13,719 nt of DNA from JBBKWX01 sp037969175 (GTDB lineage: Bacteria > Bacteroidota > Bacteroidia > AKYH767-A > JBBKVM01), in contig JBBKWX010000187.1 of assembly GCA_037969175.1 (NCBI GenBank), forward strand, positions 1-13,719. Reading direction: 5' to 3'. The notes beneath the pieces were generated by a model. It saw only the letters and a list, made by a program, of their open reading frames with translations, ran no database searches and was not told the origin of the DNA. Positions 6,153 through 13,464 of the stretch are shown here, piece by piece; the first letter of the stretch is position 1; each line of letters starts with the position of its first letter. Made by a program: the position numbers and the translations under genes.

Positions 6153-8765
6153 CTAGTTACTAATGATATTTCTTGCTGCCGAAAGTGCAGCATCCAATCC
6201 GGAAATATCCTTTCCTCCGGCATTTGCATAGAAAGCCTGACCTCCTCCTCCACCCTGAATGTGTTTAGCTAGTTCGCGTACCACTTTCGATGCATCCAGA
6301 TTATGTGTCTTAACCAGATCATCGCTGATCAAAACCGACAAATGCGGTTTACCATCGATCTCTGCACCCAGCACCAGCATTAGGTTTGAGTTGGACTGAC
6401 GCAATTCGAAACAAAGATTTTTTATTTCTTCTGCAGAAGGTAATTCTATCTTTTTAGAAGCGAAATTAATTCCGTTCACTTCTTCAAGTTCTGCAGTAAT
6501 TTCTTTCTTCAGGGATCTTGCTTTTTCACGCAACATAGTTTGAATTACAGATCTCAGATTTTCATTTTCGGAGATCACATTTTCTACAGCCTTCACCACA
6601 TCTTTCTGAGCCTTCAATAATTCTGCAATGGTTTGCAATGACTTTTCCTGAGCTTCAAAATGATTCAGTGCATTGGAAGATGTGATCGCTTCTACTCTTC
6701 TTACACCTGCAGCCACACTAGATTCAGAAACAAATTTGAACAAACCGATCTCGCCGGTAGCCTTTACATGAGTACCACCGCAAAGCTCGCGCGAATATGC
6801 CGGATCGAATGTGATTACGCGTACATAGTCGCCATATTTTTCTCCGAACAAAGCCGTTGCTCCCAATTTCATTGCATCCTCGATCGGTACATTTCTTCGT
6901 TCATCCAACAAAATATTCTCGCGAATTTTTTCATTCACACGTTGTTCGATCTTCTTCAATTCCTCGTCTGTAACTTTTGCGAAATGCGAAAAGTCGAAAC
7001 GTGTAAGTTCCTCATTTACCAAGGATCCTTTTTGTGCAACATGATTCCCCAACACCTCTCTCAGTGCAGAATGCATAAGATGCGTAGCACTGTGATTCGA
7101 CGTGATCAACTTGCGACGACCAGCATCAATTTTTGCTTCAAAACTATCTGAAGGATCCAGAGGTAATTTATCTGTAAAGTGAACGATCAGATTATTTTCT
7201 TTCTTGGTATCTGTTATTCTGATGACTCCATTATCTGAAGTAAGTGTTCCGGTATCGCCAACTTGTCCTCCGCTTTCTGCATAGAAAGGAGTTCGGTTCA
7301 AAACGATCTGAAACTGTTCTTTGTTCTTTGCTTTTACCTTGCGATAGCGTAGTATTTCAACATCTGCTTCCTGCAGATCGTATCCGATAAATTCGGTTTC
7401 CTCTCCTTCACGAACGGTTATCCAATCTTCTGTATCTATCACTGCCGCAGCCCTTGAACGATTCTTCTGCTTTTCCATTTCAGCATTGAACCCATTCATA
7501 TCCACCGATTTCTTTTGCTCTCTGGCAAGCAGCTGAGTAAGATCCACAGGGAACCCGAACGTATCGTATAATTCGAATGCAAATTCGCCCGAGATATTAT
7601 CTCCTTCAAACGAATCGAAACGTTGTATGCCGACTCCGAGTGTTCGCAAAAAAGAATTTTCTTCTTCATGAATAACCCTGGAAATAAAATCCTGCTGACT
7701 TACCAATTCCGGGAAAACGCCATCAAACTGTTCCGCCAGGATAGGCATCAGTTTATACATGAAAGCTTCTTTGAATCCCAGGAAAGTGTAAGCATAACGA
7801 ACAGCTCTTCTAAGGATCCTGCGAATAACATAACCCGCTTTATTATTTGATGGAAGCTGACCATCAGCAATAGCAAATGCGATTGCTCTCACATGATCTG
7901 CGATCACACGCATAGCGATATCGGTTTGTTCAGCTTTTTTATAGGGGATACCACTTTGCTCTGAGATAAAATTGATCATCGGAGTAAAAACATCCGTATC
8001 ATAATTACTTCTCACACCTTGCAAAGCCATGCACAATCTTTCGAAACCCATTCCGGTATCGACATGCTGAGCCGGAAGTTTCTCGAGACTTCCATCTGTT
8101 TTGCGATTGAACTCCATGAATACATTATTCCAGATCTCAATTACTTGTGGATGATCATTATTTACCAGATCAGCACCCGGTGTTTTCGCTCTTTCAGCAT
8201 CATCTCTAAGATCGACATGGATCTCAGAACAAGGTCCGCATGGACCTGTATCTCCCATCTCCCAGAAATTGTCTTTTTTATTGCCCATCAAAATGCGGGA
8301 AGGATCAATGAATTGTTTCCAGATCTCTTCCGCATCGCTGTCTTTTGCTAATCCGTCTGATTTATCGCCTTCAAAAACGGTCACATATAACCTATCTTTT
8401 TCAATTCCATAAACACGCGTAAGCAGATCCCAGGCCCATTCAATAGCATTTGTCTTGAAATAATCGCCGAATGACCAGTTGCCCAGCATCTCGAACATGG
8501 TGTGATGATAGGTATCTACCCCAACCTCTTCCAGGTCGTTATGCTTGCCGGAAACACGCAGACACTTTTGGGTGTCGGCCGCTCGTGGATATTTTGCAGG
8601 AGCATTTCCCAGGAAGATATCCTTAAACTGGTTCATGCCGGCATTCGTAAACATTAAGGTAGGGTCATTTTTGATGACCATAGGAGCTGAAGGGACGATC
8701 TGGTGTCCTCTTTCTTCGAAGTAATCGAGGAAAGCCTGGCGTATCTGACGTGATGTCATGTTCAT
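6153..8765 (-). CDS. alaS: Alanine--tRNA ligase
   Basis: The 870-residue class II synthetase charges tRNA-Ala and edits Ser/Gly mistakes. Domains in order: catalytic core (about 1-250) with motif 2 region QKCLRVSGKHNDLEEVG (66-82, Arg70) and GDTGPCGPCSEIH (171-183); motif 3 GYVIRRILRRAVRYAY (311-326); tRNA-recognition helices to about 460; editing domain with zinc ligands HSATH (558-562) and CGGTH (662-666); a coiled region (about 700-765); and the C-Ala domain with GGGGGQ (838-843). All key residues are present and the length is normal. Translation may start at 8765 (MNMTSRQ) or at the second ATG, 8759 (MTSRQ), which fits family N-termini slightly better. The 3' end meets the response regulator gene with 1 nt between stop codons and no separate terminator. 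Confidence 0.98.
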   Translation of the reverse strand: MNMTSRQIRQAFLDYFEERGHQIVPSAPMVIKNDPTLMFTNAGMNQFKDIFLGNAPAKYPRAADTQKCLRVSGKHNDLEEVGVDTYHHTMFEMLGNWSFGDYFKTNAIEWAWDLLTRVYGIEKDRLYVTVFEGDKSDGLAKDSDAEEIWKQFIDPSRILMGNKKDNFWEMGDTGPCGPCSEIHVDLRDDAERAKTPGADLVNNDHPQVIEIWNNVFMEFNRKTDGSLEKLPAQHVDTGMGFERLCMALQGVRSNYDTDVFTPMINFISEQSGIPYKKAEQTDIAMRVIADHVRAIAFAIADGQLPSNNKAGYVIRRILRRAVRYAYTFLGFKEAFMYKLMPILAEQFDGVFPELVSQQDFISRVIHEEENSFLRTLGVGIQRFDSFEGDNISGEFAFELYDTFGFPVDLTQLLAREQKKSVDMNGFNAEMEKQKNRSRAAAVIDTEDWITVREGEETEFIGYDLQEADVEILRYRKVKAKNKEQFQIVLNRTPFYAESGGQVGDTGTLTSDNGVIRITDTKKENNLIVHFTDKLPLDPSDSFEAKIDAGRRKLITSNHSATHLMHSALREVLGNHVAQKGSLVNEELTRFDFSHFAKVTDEELKKIEQRVNEKIRENILLDERRNVPIEDAMKLGATALFGEKYGDYVRVITFDPAYSRELCGGTHVKATGEIGLFKFVSESSVAAGVRRVEAITSSNALNHFEAQEKSLQTIAELLKAQKDVVKAVENVISENENLRSVIQTMLREKARSLKKEITAELEEVNGINFASKKIELPSAEEIKNLCFELRQSNSNLMLVLGAEIDGKPHLSVLISDDLVKTHNLDASKVVRELAKHIQGGGGGQAFYANAGGKDISGLDAALSAARNIISN

Positions 8766-8815
8766 GCGTATAAACTCTGTTTGTAAGGGTTCTATAAAAA
8801 GAACTCAATTACGGG

Positions 8816-8846
8816 TTGTGTTTTGAATTATGTATTTTTATCTTTG
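8816..8846 (+). promoter_or_regulatory. Promoter of the M23 peptidase-MerR pair
   Basis: TTG (8816-8818), a 20-nt spacer and TATCTTTG (8839-8846) fit the Bacteroidota housekeeping promoter without mismatch. A leader of about 58 nt would follow; it holds a small inverted repeat TGTCC (8854-8858) / GGACA (8863-8867). Confidence 0.65.
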
Positions 8847-8881
8847 TTTGCCTTGTCCAACCGGACATAGCTCAAACGCTG

Positions 8882-8889
8882 CAAAAATA
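8882..8889 (-). promoter_or_regulatory. Possible -7 element of alaS
   Basis: On the minus strand TATTTTTG (8889 to 8882) matches TAnnTTTG. The nearest TTG upstream is 24 nt away (8916-8914), just outside the usual spacing, so the call is weak. It is the only match on this strand between alaS and the start of the M23 gene, and would give a leader of about 110 nt. Confidence 0.3.
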
Positions 8890-8909
8890 GGGATTTTACC
8901 CACAACCTA

Positions 8910-9881
8910 ATGCCAAAGATCAAGTATTACTTCAATACCAATTCATTGAAGTATGAAAAAGTAGTAGTGAGCTTCGGAAAGCGCCTTTTACGGGTACTTG
9001 CTTTTCTGGCTACTGCTGTGGTTTTCGGTGCATTGATCATGGTTTTCTCCTACTCCTATTTTGATTCACCAAGAGAGAAACAATTATTGCGCGAGGTCGA
9101 AGCAATGACATTACAATACGAGATCCTTGATCAACGACTTGATCAAACTAATATCGTATTGAAAGATCTCCAGGAAAGAGATGACAATATATACAGGGTT
9201 ATTTTTGAGGCTGAACCTATCCCCGAAAATGTGCGACTAGCAGGTTTTGGAGGAGTGAACAAATACAAAGAACTTGAAGGAATAAGTAATTCAAAAATAA
9301 TAACTGAAACCACCCGAAAGATAGATCAGATCTCAAAACAGATGTATATTCAAAGTAAATCCTTTGATGAGATCTTTAAACTTGCTAAGAACAAAACCGA
9401 GATGTTGGCTTCAATTCCAGCCATACAGCCTGTTTCAAACAAAGACCTAAAAAGAGTTGCATCCGGTTTTGGATATCGTATGCATCCTGTATATAAAACG
9501 GTGAGGATGCATACCGGGCTCGATTTTTCAGCCAATATTGGAACCGAGATCTATGCGACCGGCAATGGACGTGTTGAAGAAGTAGAACGTGACGGCAGAG
9601 GTTACGGAAATAGCGTGGTCATTAATCATGGCTATGGATATAAAACCCTTTACGGGCACATGAGTAAGATGGCTGTAAAACCGGGACAGAAAGTGAATCG
9701 TGGTGATCTGATAGGATATGTTGGCAACACGGGAACCAGTACAGGTCCTCACTTGCATTATGAAGTTATAAAGGGCGGAAACAAGATCAACCCGATCAAC
9801 TTCTTTTATAATGATCTTAGTCCTGCAGAATACCAGCAGATGTTAGAAATTTCTTCTCAGTATAATCAGTCATTCGACTAA
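8910..9881 (+). CDS. Membrane-anchored M23 family metallopeptidase
   Basis: The 323-residue protein is a likely peptidoglycan DD-endopeptidase acting in the periplasm. A basic N-terminus (KIKYYFNTNSLKYEKVV) precedes one membrane helix at about 27-49. A coiled-coil-like segment (about 55-95, EKQLLREVEAMTLQYEILDQ) and a helical linker follow. The LytM/M23 domain spans about 180-297 with zinc ligands in RMHTGLDF (H201, D205) and the HLH motif (H281, H283), plus YGH (248-250) and the GNTGTSTGPHLHYE block, so it should be catalytically active. The family's MepM-like members cut crosslinks during wall growth. The ATG has no Shine-Dalgarno site. A MerR gene follows after 15 nt, and alaS is divergent upstream, an order I recall from other Bacteroidota. 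Confidence 0.92.
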   Translation: MPKIKYYFNTNSLKYEKVVVSFGKRLLRVLAFLATAVVFGALIMVFSYSYFDSPREKQLLREVEAMTLQYEILDQRLDQTNIVLKDLQERDDNIYRVIFEAEPIPENVRLAGFGGVNKYKELEGISNSKIITETTRKIDQISKQMYIQSKSFDEIFKLAKNKTEMLASIPAIQPVSNKDLKRVASGFGYRMHPVYKTVRMHTGLDFSANIGTEIYATGNGRVEEVERDGRGYGNSVVINHGYGYKTLYGHMSKMAVKPGQKVNRGDLIGYVGNTGTSTGPHLHYEVIKGGNKINPINFFYNDLSPAEYQQMLEISSQYNQSFD

Positions 9882-9896
9882 TTTATTTTATCCGTT

Positions 9897-10232
9897 ATGC
9901 CTTACAAGGAAAGAGAAACTGTAAAGATGTTTTACACCATTGGTGAGGTAAGCACATTGCTCAATGTCAATCAAAGCTTGCTTCGTTTTTGGGAGAAGGA
10001 ATTTGATATTATCAAACCTAAGAAAAACAAAAAAGGGAATCGTCTTTTTAGTCCGCAAGACATCGAGAACCTGAAGATGATACATCATTTGGTAAAGGAC
10101 AAAGGATTCACGTTGGCCGGAGCGCGTACCAAGCTAAAAGAGGGCAGCAACGGGGTTAGTAAGCAAGTAGAATTAAAAGAAAGTTTGATGCAGATCCGAG
10201 GTTTTTTGGTGGAGCTAAAGGAAAGCCTATGA
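9897..10232 (+). CDS. Short MerR family transcriptional regulator
   Basis: The 111-residue protein consists of a winged helix-turn-helix of the MerR type (about 11-80). Features: FYTIGEVSTLLNVNQSLLRFWEKEF (12-36) forms the recognition helices, followed by the wing with KKNKKGNRLFSPQDIENLKMIHHLVKDKGFTLAGARTKLKE. A short helix of about 25 residues, probably the dimer coiled coil, ends the protein. There is no effector-binding domain and no cysteine, so metal or redox sensing as in MerR/SoxR is unlikely. Starting at the ATG 9897 gives MPYKERETVK before the domain, as I recall for Bacteroidota relatives; M11 is an alternative. It lies 15 nt behind the M23 peptidase and is probably in the same transcript; targets are unknown. 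Confidence 0.88.
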   Translation: MPYKERETVKMFYTIGEVSTLLNVNQSLLRFWEKEFDIIKPKKNKKGNRLFSPQDIENLKMIHHLVKDKGFTLAGARTKLKEGSNGVSKQVELKESLMQIRGFLVELKESL

Positions 10233-10258
10233 GGGTTTGAGTTGTGGTTTGAAAAAAT

Positions 10259-10288
10259 AATTACGAGATACGAATTACGAGATACGAG
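10259..10288 (+). repeat. Short-word repeat: ATTACGA / GAGATACGA words
   Basis: AATTACGAGATACG is followed directly by AATTACGAGATACGAG, a near-exact doubling of a 14-nt word. The same words (AATTACGA, ACGAGATACG) make up the left half of the 54-bp tandem units at 3658-3765. Confidence 0.75.
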
Positions 10289-10300
10289 TTCGATTTGTGA

Positions 10301-10433
10301 TTGTTTCCGGATTAAAAAAAATTGGAACACGGATGACACGGATTAGGCGGATTTACACGGATTTTTTTAACTAACAATTTCTCATTTTCAATTTAATTTC
10401 ACATTTCACATTCCTAATTTCTAATTGTATTTG
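10301..10433 (+). repeat. Composite intergenic repeat, copy 1
   Basis: Starts TTGTTTCCGGATTAAAAAAA, then ATTGGAAC, then four words of 9-10 nt (CACGGATGA, CACGGATTA, GGCGGATTTA, CACGGATTT), then an A/T-rich tail (CTCATTTTCAATTTAATTTC, CACATTTCACATT, CTAATTTCTAATTGTATTTG). The order and most of the bases match the second copy at 10773. Noncoding. Confidence 0.88.
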
Positions 10434-10434
10434 G

Positions 10435-10503
10435 GCGGCATTTCCGGCTGTCCGCTATATCTTTTTTGCTTCACAAAAAAGGATGCCGCTTCCATCCGGG
10501 CCG
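10435..10503 (+). repeat. Nested inverted-repeat element
   Basis: Outer arms GCGGCAT (10435-10441) / ATGCCGC (10483-10489) enclose an inner stem CTTTTTTG (10461-10468) / CAAAAAAG (10474-10481) with loop CTTCA. A further GGGCCGC follows at 10498-10504. From memory, phrases with an inner TCTTTTTTG...CAAAAAAGGAT hairpin flanked by GC-rich arms recur between genes in Bacteroidota; I cannot verify this here. Confidence 0.65.
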
Positions 10504-10542
10504 CAATTAGGATCAATTGGATTCCTTGTGCTATTCGAAGGG

Positions 10543-10558
10543 AACCCCTAAAGGGGTT
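10543..10558 (+). repeat. Small GC-rich inverted repeat
   Basis: AACCCCT (10543-10549) / AGGGGTT (10552-10558) with AA between them. A loose pyrimidine-rich stretch follows at 10569-10580 (GTTTTCCTTTTT starts at 10569), so a weak rightward terminator is possible, but there is no gene just upstream for it to serve. Confidence 0.5.
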
Positions 10559-10662
10559 GGTGCTTATGGTTTTCCTTTTTGCGAAGGCTTAAAAATATTT
10601 CCCGCTAATTACGCTGAAATTCGCAGAGTGCTAAAAAACAAAAACACTCTTCACTATTTTTA

Positions 10663-10743
10663 TTCGCCACTAAGACACTAAATCTTAATGATCAACACAT
10701 AGTTTTTAAAAAAATCTTTGAGTCCTTGAGCCTTGGTGGCGAA
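10663..10743 (+). repeat. Long imperfect hairpin built from CGCCACTAAGACACTAA words
   Basis: The ends TTCGCCAC (10663-10670) and GTGGCGAA (10736-10743) are perfectly complementary. Inside, the left arm TAAGACACTAAATCTTAA and the reverse complement of the right arm (CAAGGCTCAAGGACTCAAAG) are diverged versions of the same word series, so the element is two facing copies of one repeat. It would fold into a long interrupted stem. Confidence 0.7.
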
Positions 10744-10772
10744 AAAGCAAAATTAGGAGATATGTTCTGTAA

Positions 10773-10914
10773 TTGTTTCCGGATTAAAAAAAATTGGAAC
10801 GCGGATAGCACGGATTAGTCGGATTTACACGGATTTTTTTTGAGCCATTAACTTCTAATTCCTCATTTTCAATTTCATTTCACATTTCACATTTACCATT
10901 TCTAATTGTATTTG
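10773..10914 (+). repeat. Composite intergenic repeat, copy 2
   Basis: Same order as copy 1: TTGTTTCCGGATTAAAAAAA, ATTGGAAC, GCGGATAG, CACGGATTA, GTCGGATTTA, CACGGATTT, then a tail with CTCATTTTCAATTTCATTTC, ACATTTCACATTTACC and ATTTCTAATTGTATTTG. It is 9 nt longer than copy 1, mainly in the segment after the CGGATT words. It lies 339 nt downstream of copy 1 in the same orientation. Confidence 0.88.
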
Positions 10915-10940
10915 AAGATGGGGTGAATTCCCTAAGTCCA

Positions 10941-10968
10941 TTGTTTTCAATTGTTTTTCTTAAATTTG
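10941..10968 (+). promoter_or_regulatory. Promoter of the CotH gene
   Basis: TTG (10941-10943), a 17-nt spacer and TAAATTTG (10961-10968) fit the Bacteroidota promoter pattern without mismatch. Transcription would start near 10974-10976, leaving a leader of about 30 nt before the ATG at 11005. Confidence 0.6.
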
Positions 10969-10978
10969 GTATAGTACG

Positions 10979-11008
10979 ATGCACAAGCATACGGATCTAA
11001 AAAAATGA
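10979..11008 (+). CDS. Possible 9-codon leader ORF overlapping the CotH start
   Basis: ATG at 10979 opens MHKHTDLKK and its TGA (11006-11008) overlaps the CotH ATG as ATGA. It begins only 10 nt after the predicted -7 box. The 10-mer TAGTACGATG around this ATG (10972-10981) is identical to the one around the Ppx/GppA start (3997-4006). Re-initiation from this mini-ORF could drive CotH translation; at this length it may also be chance. Confidence 0.25.
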   Translation: MHKHTDLKK

Positions 11009-13461
11009 AGGTCGTCAAACCGGTTATTTGTACTTTGCTAACAGTTTTTGCAGGAATTATCCCCGGGATGGTTTCCGGGCAGATCGTGATCAACGAAGCT
11101 TGCTCATACAATGGAAATATTCTTGAAGATGAAGACGGTGATAACAGCGATTGGATAGAACTTTACAATGCCGGAAACACAGCTGTAAATCTGGATAAGT
11201 ATGCATTAAAAGGAAACCAATCTGCATCATGGGAACTTCCAGCTATAATGATACAGGCACAAGAATACCTGATCGTGTTTGCATCCGGAAAGGATCGCAC
11301 TTTCCCCAATCTGCATAGTAATTTCAAATTATCAAAAGAAGGAGAAACGATACGGCTTTTTGATCCCTCCCGCTCCGAAGTTGATTTGCTTTCATTACCG
11401 CTACTCCATCTGGATCATTCCTACGGTCACAAACCCGACGGCTATTCCGGTAATGTTGGCATATTTGATATGCCCAGTCCGGGCAGTTCTAATCAAAACT
11501 CCTCGCAATACTTCGGCTATGCTAATCAACCTGTTTTTTCAATTCAGGCTGGAGTTTATTCCGGTGCTATTTCACTGGAAATGATCGCGAATAATGCGAA
11601 CATTTATTATACACTTGACGGCAGTATTCCGGATTTAAATTCAACGCAATACACAACACCAATCACTATAAACAATACAAAAATTGTACGGGCCAGAGCA
11701 TACAGTTATCAGAGTACAGAGCTACCATCCGAATTATTTAGCAATACTTATATTCTGAATTTTGATTCTAAACTTCCCATATTTTCGATCAGCACAGATC
11801 CTGCTAATCTTTATGATTGGAATAGCGGAATTCTAGTTAGTGGTCCAAATGCCAGTCCTGATTATCCTTATTACGGAGCTAACTATTGGCAGGATTGGGA
11901 AGTAGCAGCAGAGATAGAATTTTTTGAAACAAATGGCCAAAGGAAGATAAGCCAGACGGCCGGAATATCTATCCATGGAGGATCCTCAAACCGAACAAGG
12001 CCCATGAAGTCGTTAAGACTTTCTGCAAAAAATAAATTTGGAGAAAATAAATTCAAGCATACATTCTTTGATGATAAATCGATAGCCGAATTTAAAAATT
12101 TAGTCCTCCGGAATTCAAGTGGCGATTTTAATAAAACACACTTTAGAGATGGTAGCCTGCATGACTTAATGATAGGCAAGACCGATATAGACTTAATGGC
12201 GTACAGACCATCCGCTGTGTTTCTGAATGGAAATTATTATGGCATACTGAATATCCGTGAGAAGATAAGTAAGCATTATATAGAAGAAAACTACAGGATA
12301 AACGGGGATGACCTGGACTTGCTTGAAGAAGATTCTCTCGTGATAGAAGGTGACTTCAAAGCCTTCAACACAATGCATTCATTTATAACCGGAAATGACA
12401 TGAACATTCCTGGAAATTTTTCATTGGCATCCAGCATGATAGACACGCATAGTTTATGTGATTATTATATTGCTGAAACCTATTTATCCAACATAGACTG
12501 GCCGTATAATAACTTGAAGTTTTGGAGGCTCAGGCAACCCGGATCCAAATTCAGATATATCCTGATTGATCTGGATATATCCCTTGGAAATAATGGATGG
12601 GCACCCGCAGACTACGACGTATTGGGAAAGATCATGGGCCCGTATGGTGACAATAACCGGCATGTACAAATCTTCAAGAAGCTGTTGAACAATCGTGGAT
12701 TTAGAGAATATTTTATTAATCGATATGCTGATCTAGTCAATACATTATTCAGTGCTGAAAATGTAACCAACCATATTTCTGAAACACGTAAGAATCTGGC
12801 GAATGAAATGCCCATGCATTTTAACATCTGGGGAAACACGATGCAGGGGTGGGAAAAAGAAATTAATAATATCGTAATGCCTTATATCCAGGATCGGCCA
12901 AGCTATTCTATGCAACAAGTGAGAGATGTTTTTGGCTTGCAGGATATTGTTTCGGTTGAACTTGATGTATGGCCTCCCAATGCAGGAACTATCCGGATCA
13001 ACAGCATTGCTCCCAGCAAAATTCCTTGGAAAGGTGACTATTTTAATGGAAATCCTATTGATATAACGATAGTTCCAAATCCCGGATTTACATTTACAAA
13101 ATGGGATTCCGACCACATCATCCTTAACGATCCAAGGAGTTTAGTTTTGCATATTAATCCGGCAAAAAGTAATCGATTCACTGCTTTTTTCAGCAACTCA
13201 ACAGAATTATCTCAACTGATGTTGTATCCAAATCCGGTAAAAGATAATTTACAATTTGGATGCATTCTAGAAGAGGCATCATCAGCGAGAATAGAAATTA
13301 TAAATATGCAGGGACAAAAGATCCTGATGAAAAACGATCTAGAATTACAGCGAGGAATCAATAAACTGGATTTGAATCTTGATCATATTGGATCCGGCAT
13401 CTATTTGCTACATTTGATCACCAGCGAGGGTTTGAAGACCGGACGGTTTATTAAAATATAA
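11005..13461 (+). CDS. Secreted CotH kinase-domain protein with T9SS sorting signal
   Basis: The 818-residue protein has a Sec signal peptide (1 to about 25, ending MVSGQ), a lamin-tail-like domain (about 26-160: IVINEACSYNG, SDWIELYNAGNTAVNLDKYAL), a chitobiase/hexosaminidase C-terminal-like domain (about 176-250: IYYTLDGSIPD, VRARAY), a CotH kinase domain (about 255-640: ISIHGGSSN 321-329, MKSLRLSAK 334-342, FRDGSLHDLM 380-389, AVFLNGNYYGILNIREKI 404-421, ILIDLDISLG 519-528 with probable metal/catalytic Asp522/Asp524), an InlB-B-repeat-like domain (about 650-730: FTFTKWDSD, FTAFF), and a T9SS type A C-terminal domain (about 735-818: MLYPNPVKDNL ... GIYLLHLITSEGLKTGRFIKI). CotH proteins are atypical protein kinases, shown for spore-coat proteins in Bacillus; the target here is unknown. 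Export to the cell surface is inferred. Confidence 0.9.
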   Translation: MKVVKPVICTLLTVFAGIIPGMVSGQIVINEACSYNGNILEDEDGDNSDWIELYNAGNTAVNLDKYALKGNQSASWELPAIMIQAQEYLIVFASGKDRTFPNLHSNFKLSKEGETIRLFDPSRSEVDLLSLPLLHLDHSYGHKPDGYSGNVGIFDMPSPGSSNQNSSQYFGYANQPVFSIQAGVYSGAISLEMIANNANIYYTLDGSIPDLNSTQYTTPITINNTKIVRARAYSYQSTELPSELFSNTYILNFDSKLPIFSISTDPANLYDWNSGILVSGPNASPDYPYYGANYWQDWEVAAEIEFFETNGQRKISQTAGISIHGGSSNRTRPMKSLRLSAKNKFGENKFKHTFFDDKSIAEFKNLVLRNSSGDFNKTHFRDGSLHDLMIGKTDIDLMAYRPSAVFLNGNYYGILNIREKISKHYIEENYRINGDDLDLLEEDSLVIEGDFKAFNTMHSFITGNDMNIPGNFSLASSMIDTHSLCDYYIAETYLSNIDWPYNNLKFWRLRQPGSKFRYILIDLDISLGNNGWAPADYDVLGKIMGPYGDNNRHVQIFKKLLNNRGFREYFINRYADLVNTLFSAENVTNHISETRKNLANEMPMHFNIWGNTMQGWEKEINNIVMPYIQDRPSYSMQQVRDVFGLQDIVSVELDVWPPNAGTIRINSIAPSKIPWKGDYFNGNPIDITIVPNPGFTFTKWDSDHIILNDPRSLVLHINPAKSNRFTAFFSNSTELSQLMLYPNPVKDNLQFGCILEEASSARIEIINMQGQKILMKNDLELQRGINKLDLNLDHIGSGIYLLHLITSEGLKTGRFIKI

Positions 13462-13464
13462 TTG

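Larger units (their letters stand above)
10233..11004. other. 772-nt repeat-rich intergenic region
   Basis: No gene is visible. In order it holds: ATTACGA/GAGATACG words (10259-10288), composite repeat copy 1 (10301-10433), a nested hairpin element (10435-10503), a small GC-rich hairpin (10543-10558), a stretch of ACGCTGAAATTCGCAGA words (10601-10628), a long imperfect hairpin flanked by TTCGCCAC/GTGGCGAA (10663-10743), composite repeat copy 2 (10773-10914), and the promoter and leader of the CotH gene. Confidence 0.8.

Noticed and set aside
6660..7151. 163-codon plus-strand open frame opposite alaS
   Set aside because: Lies wholly inside the alaS editing-domain coding region; the product is Cys/Phe-rich and family-less, the usual antisense shadow.
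8019..8351. 110-codon plus-strand open frame opposite alaS
   Set aside because: Antisense shadow of the alaS catalytic domain, no start signal or family features.
10233..11004. CRISPR array
   Set aside because: Repeats are of several unrelated kinds, with irregular spacing, no constant spacer length and no cas genes nearby.
12745..13116. 123-codon minus-strand open frame inside the CotH gene
   Set aside because: Antisense to a well-supported domain protein; no family pattern.
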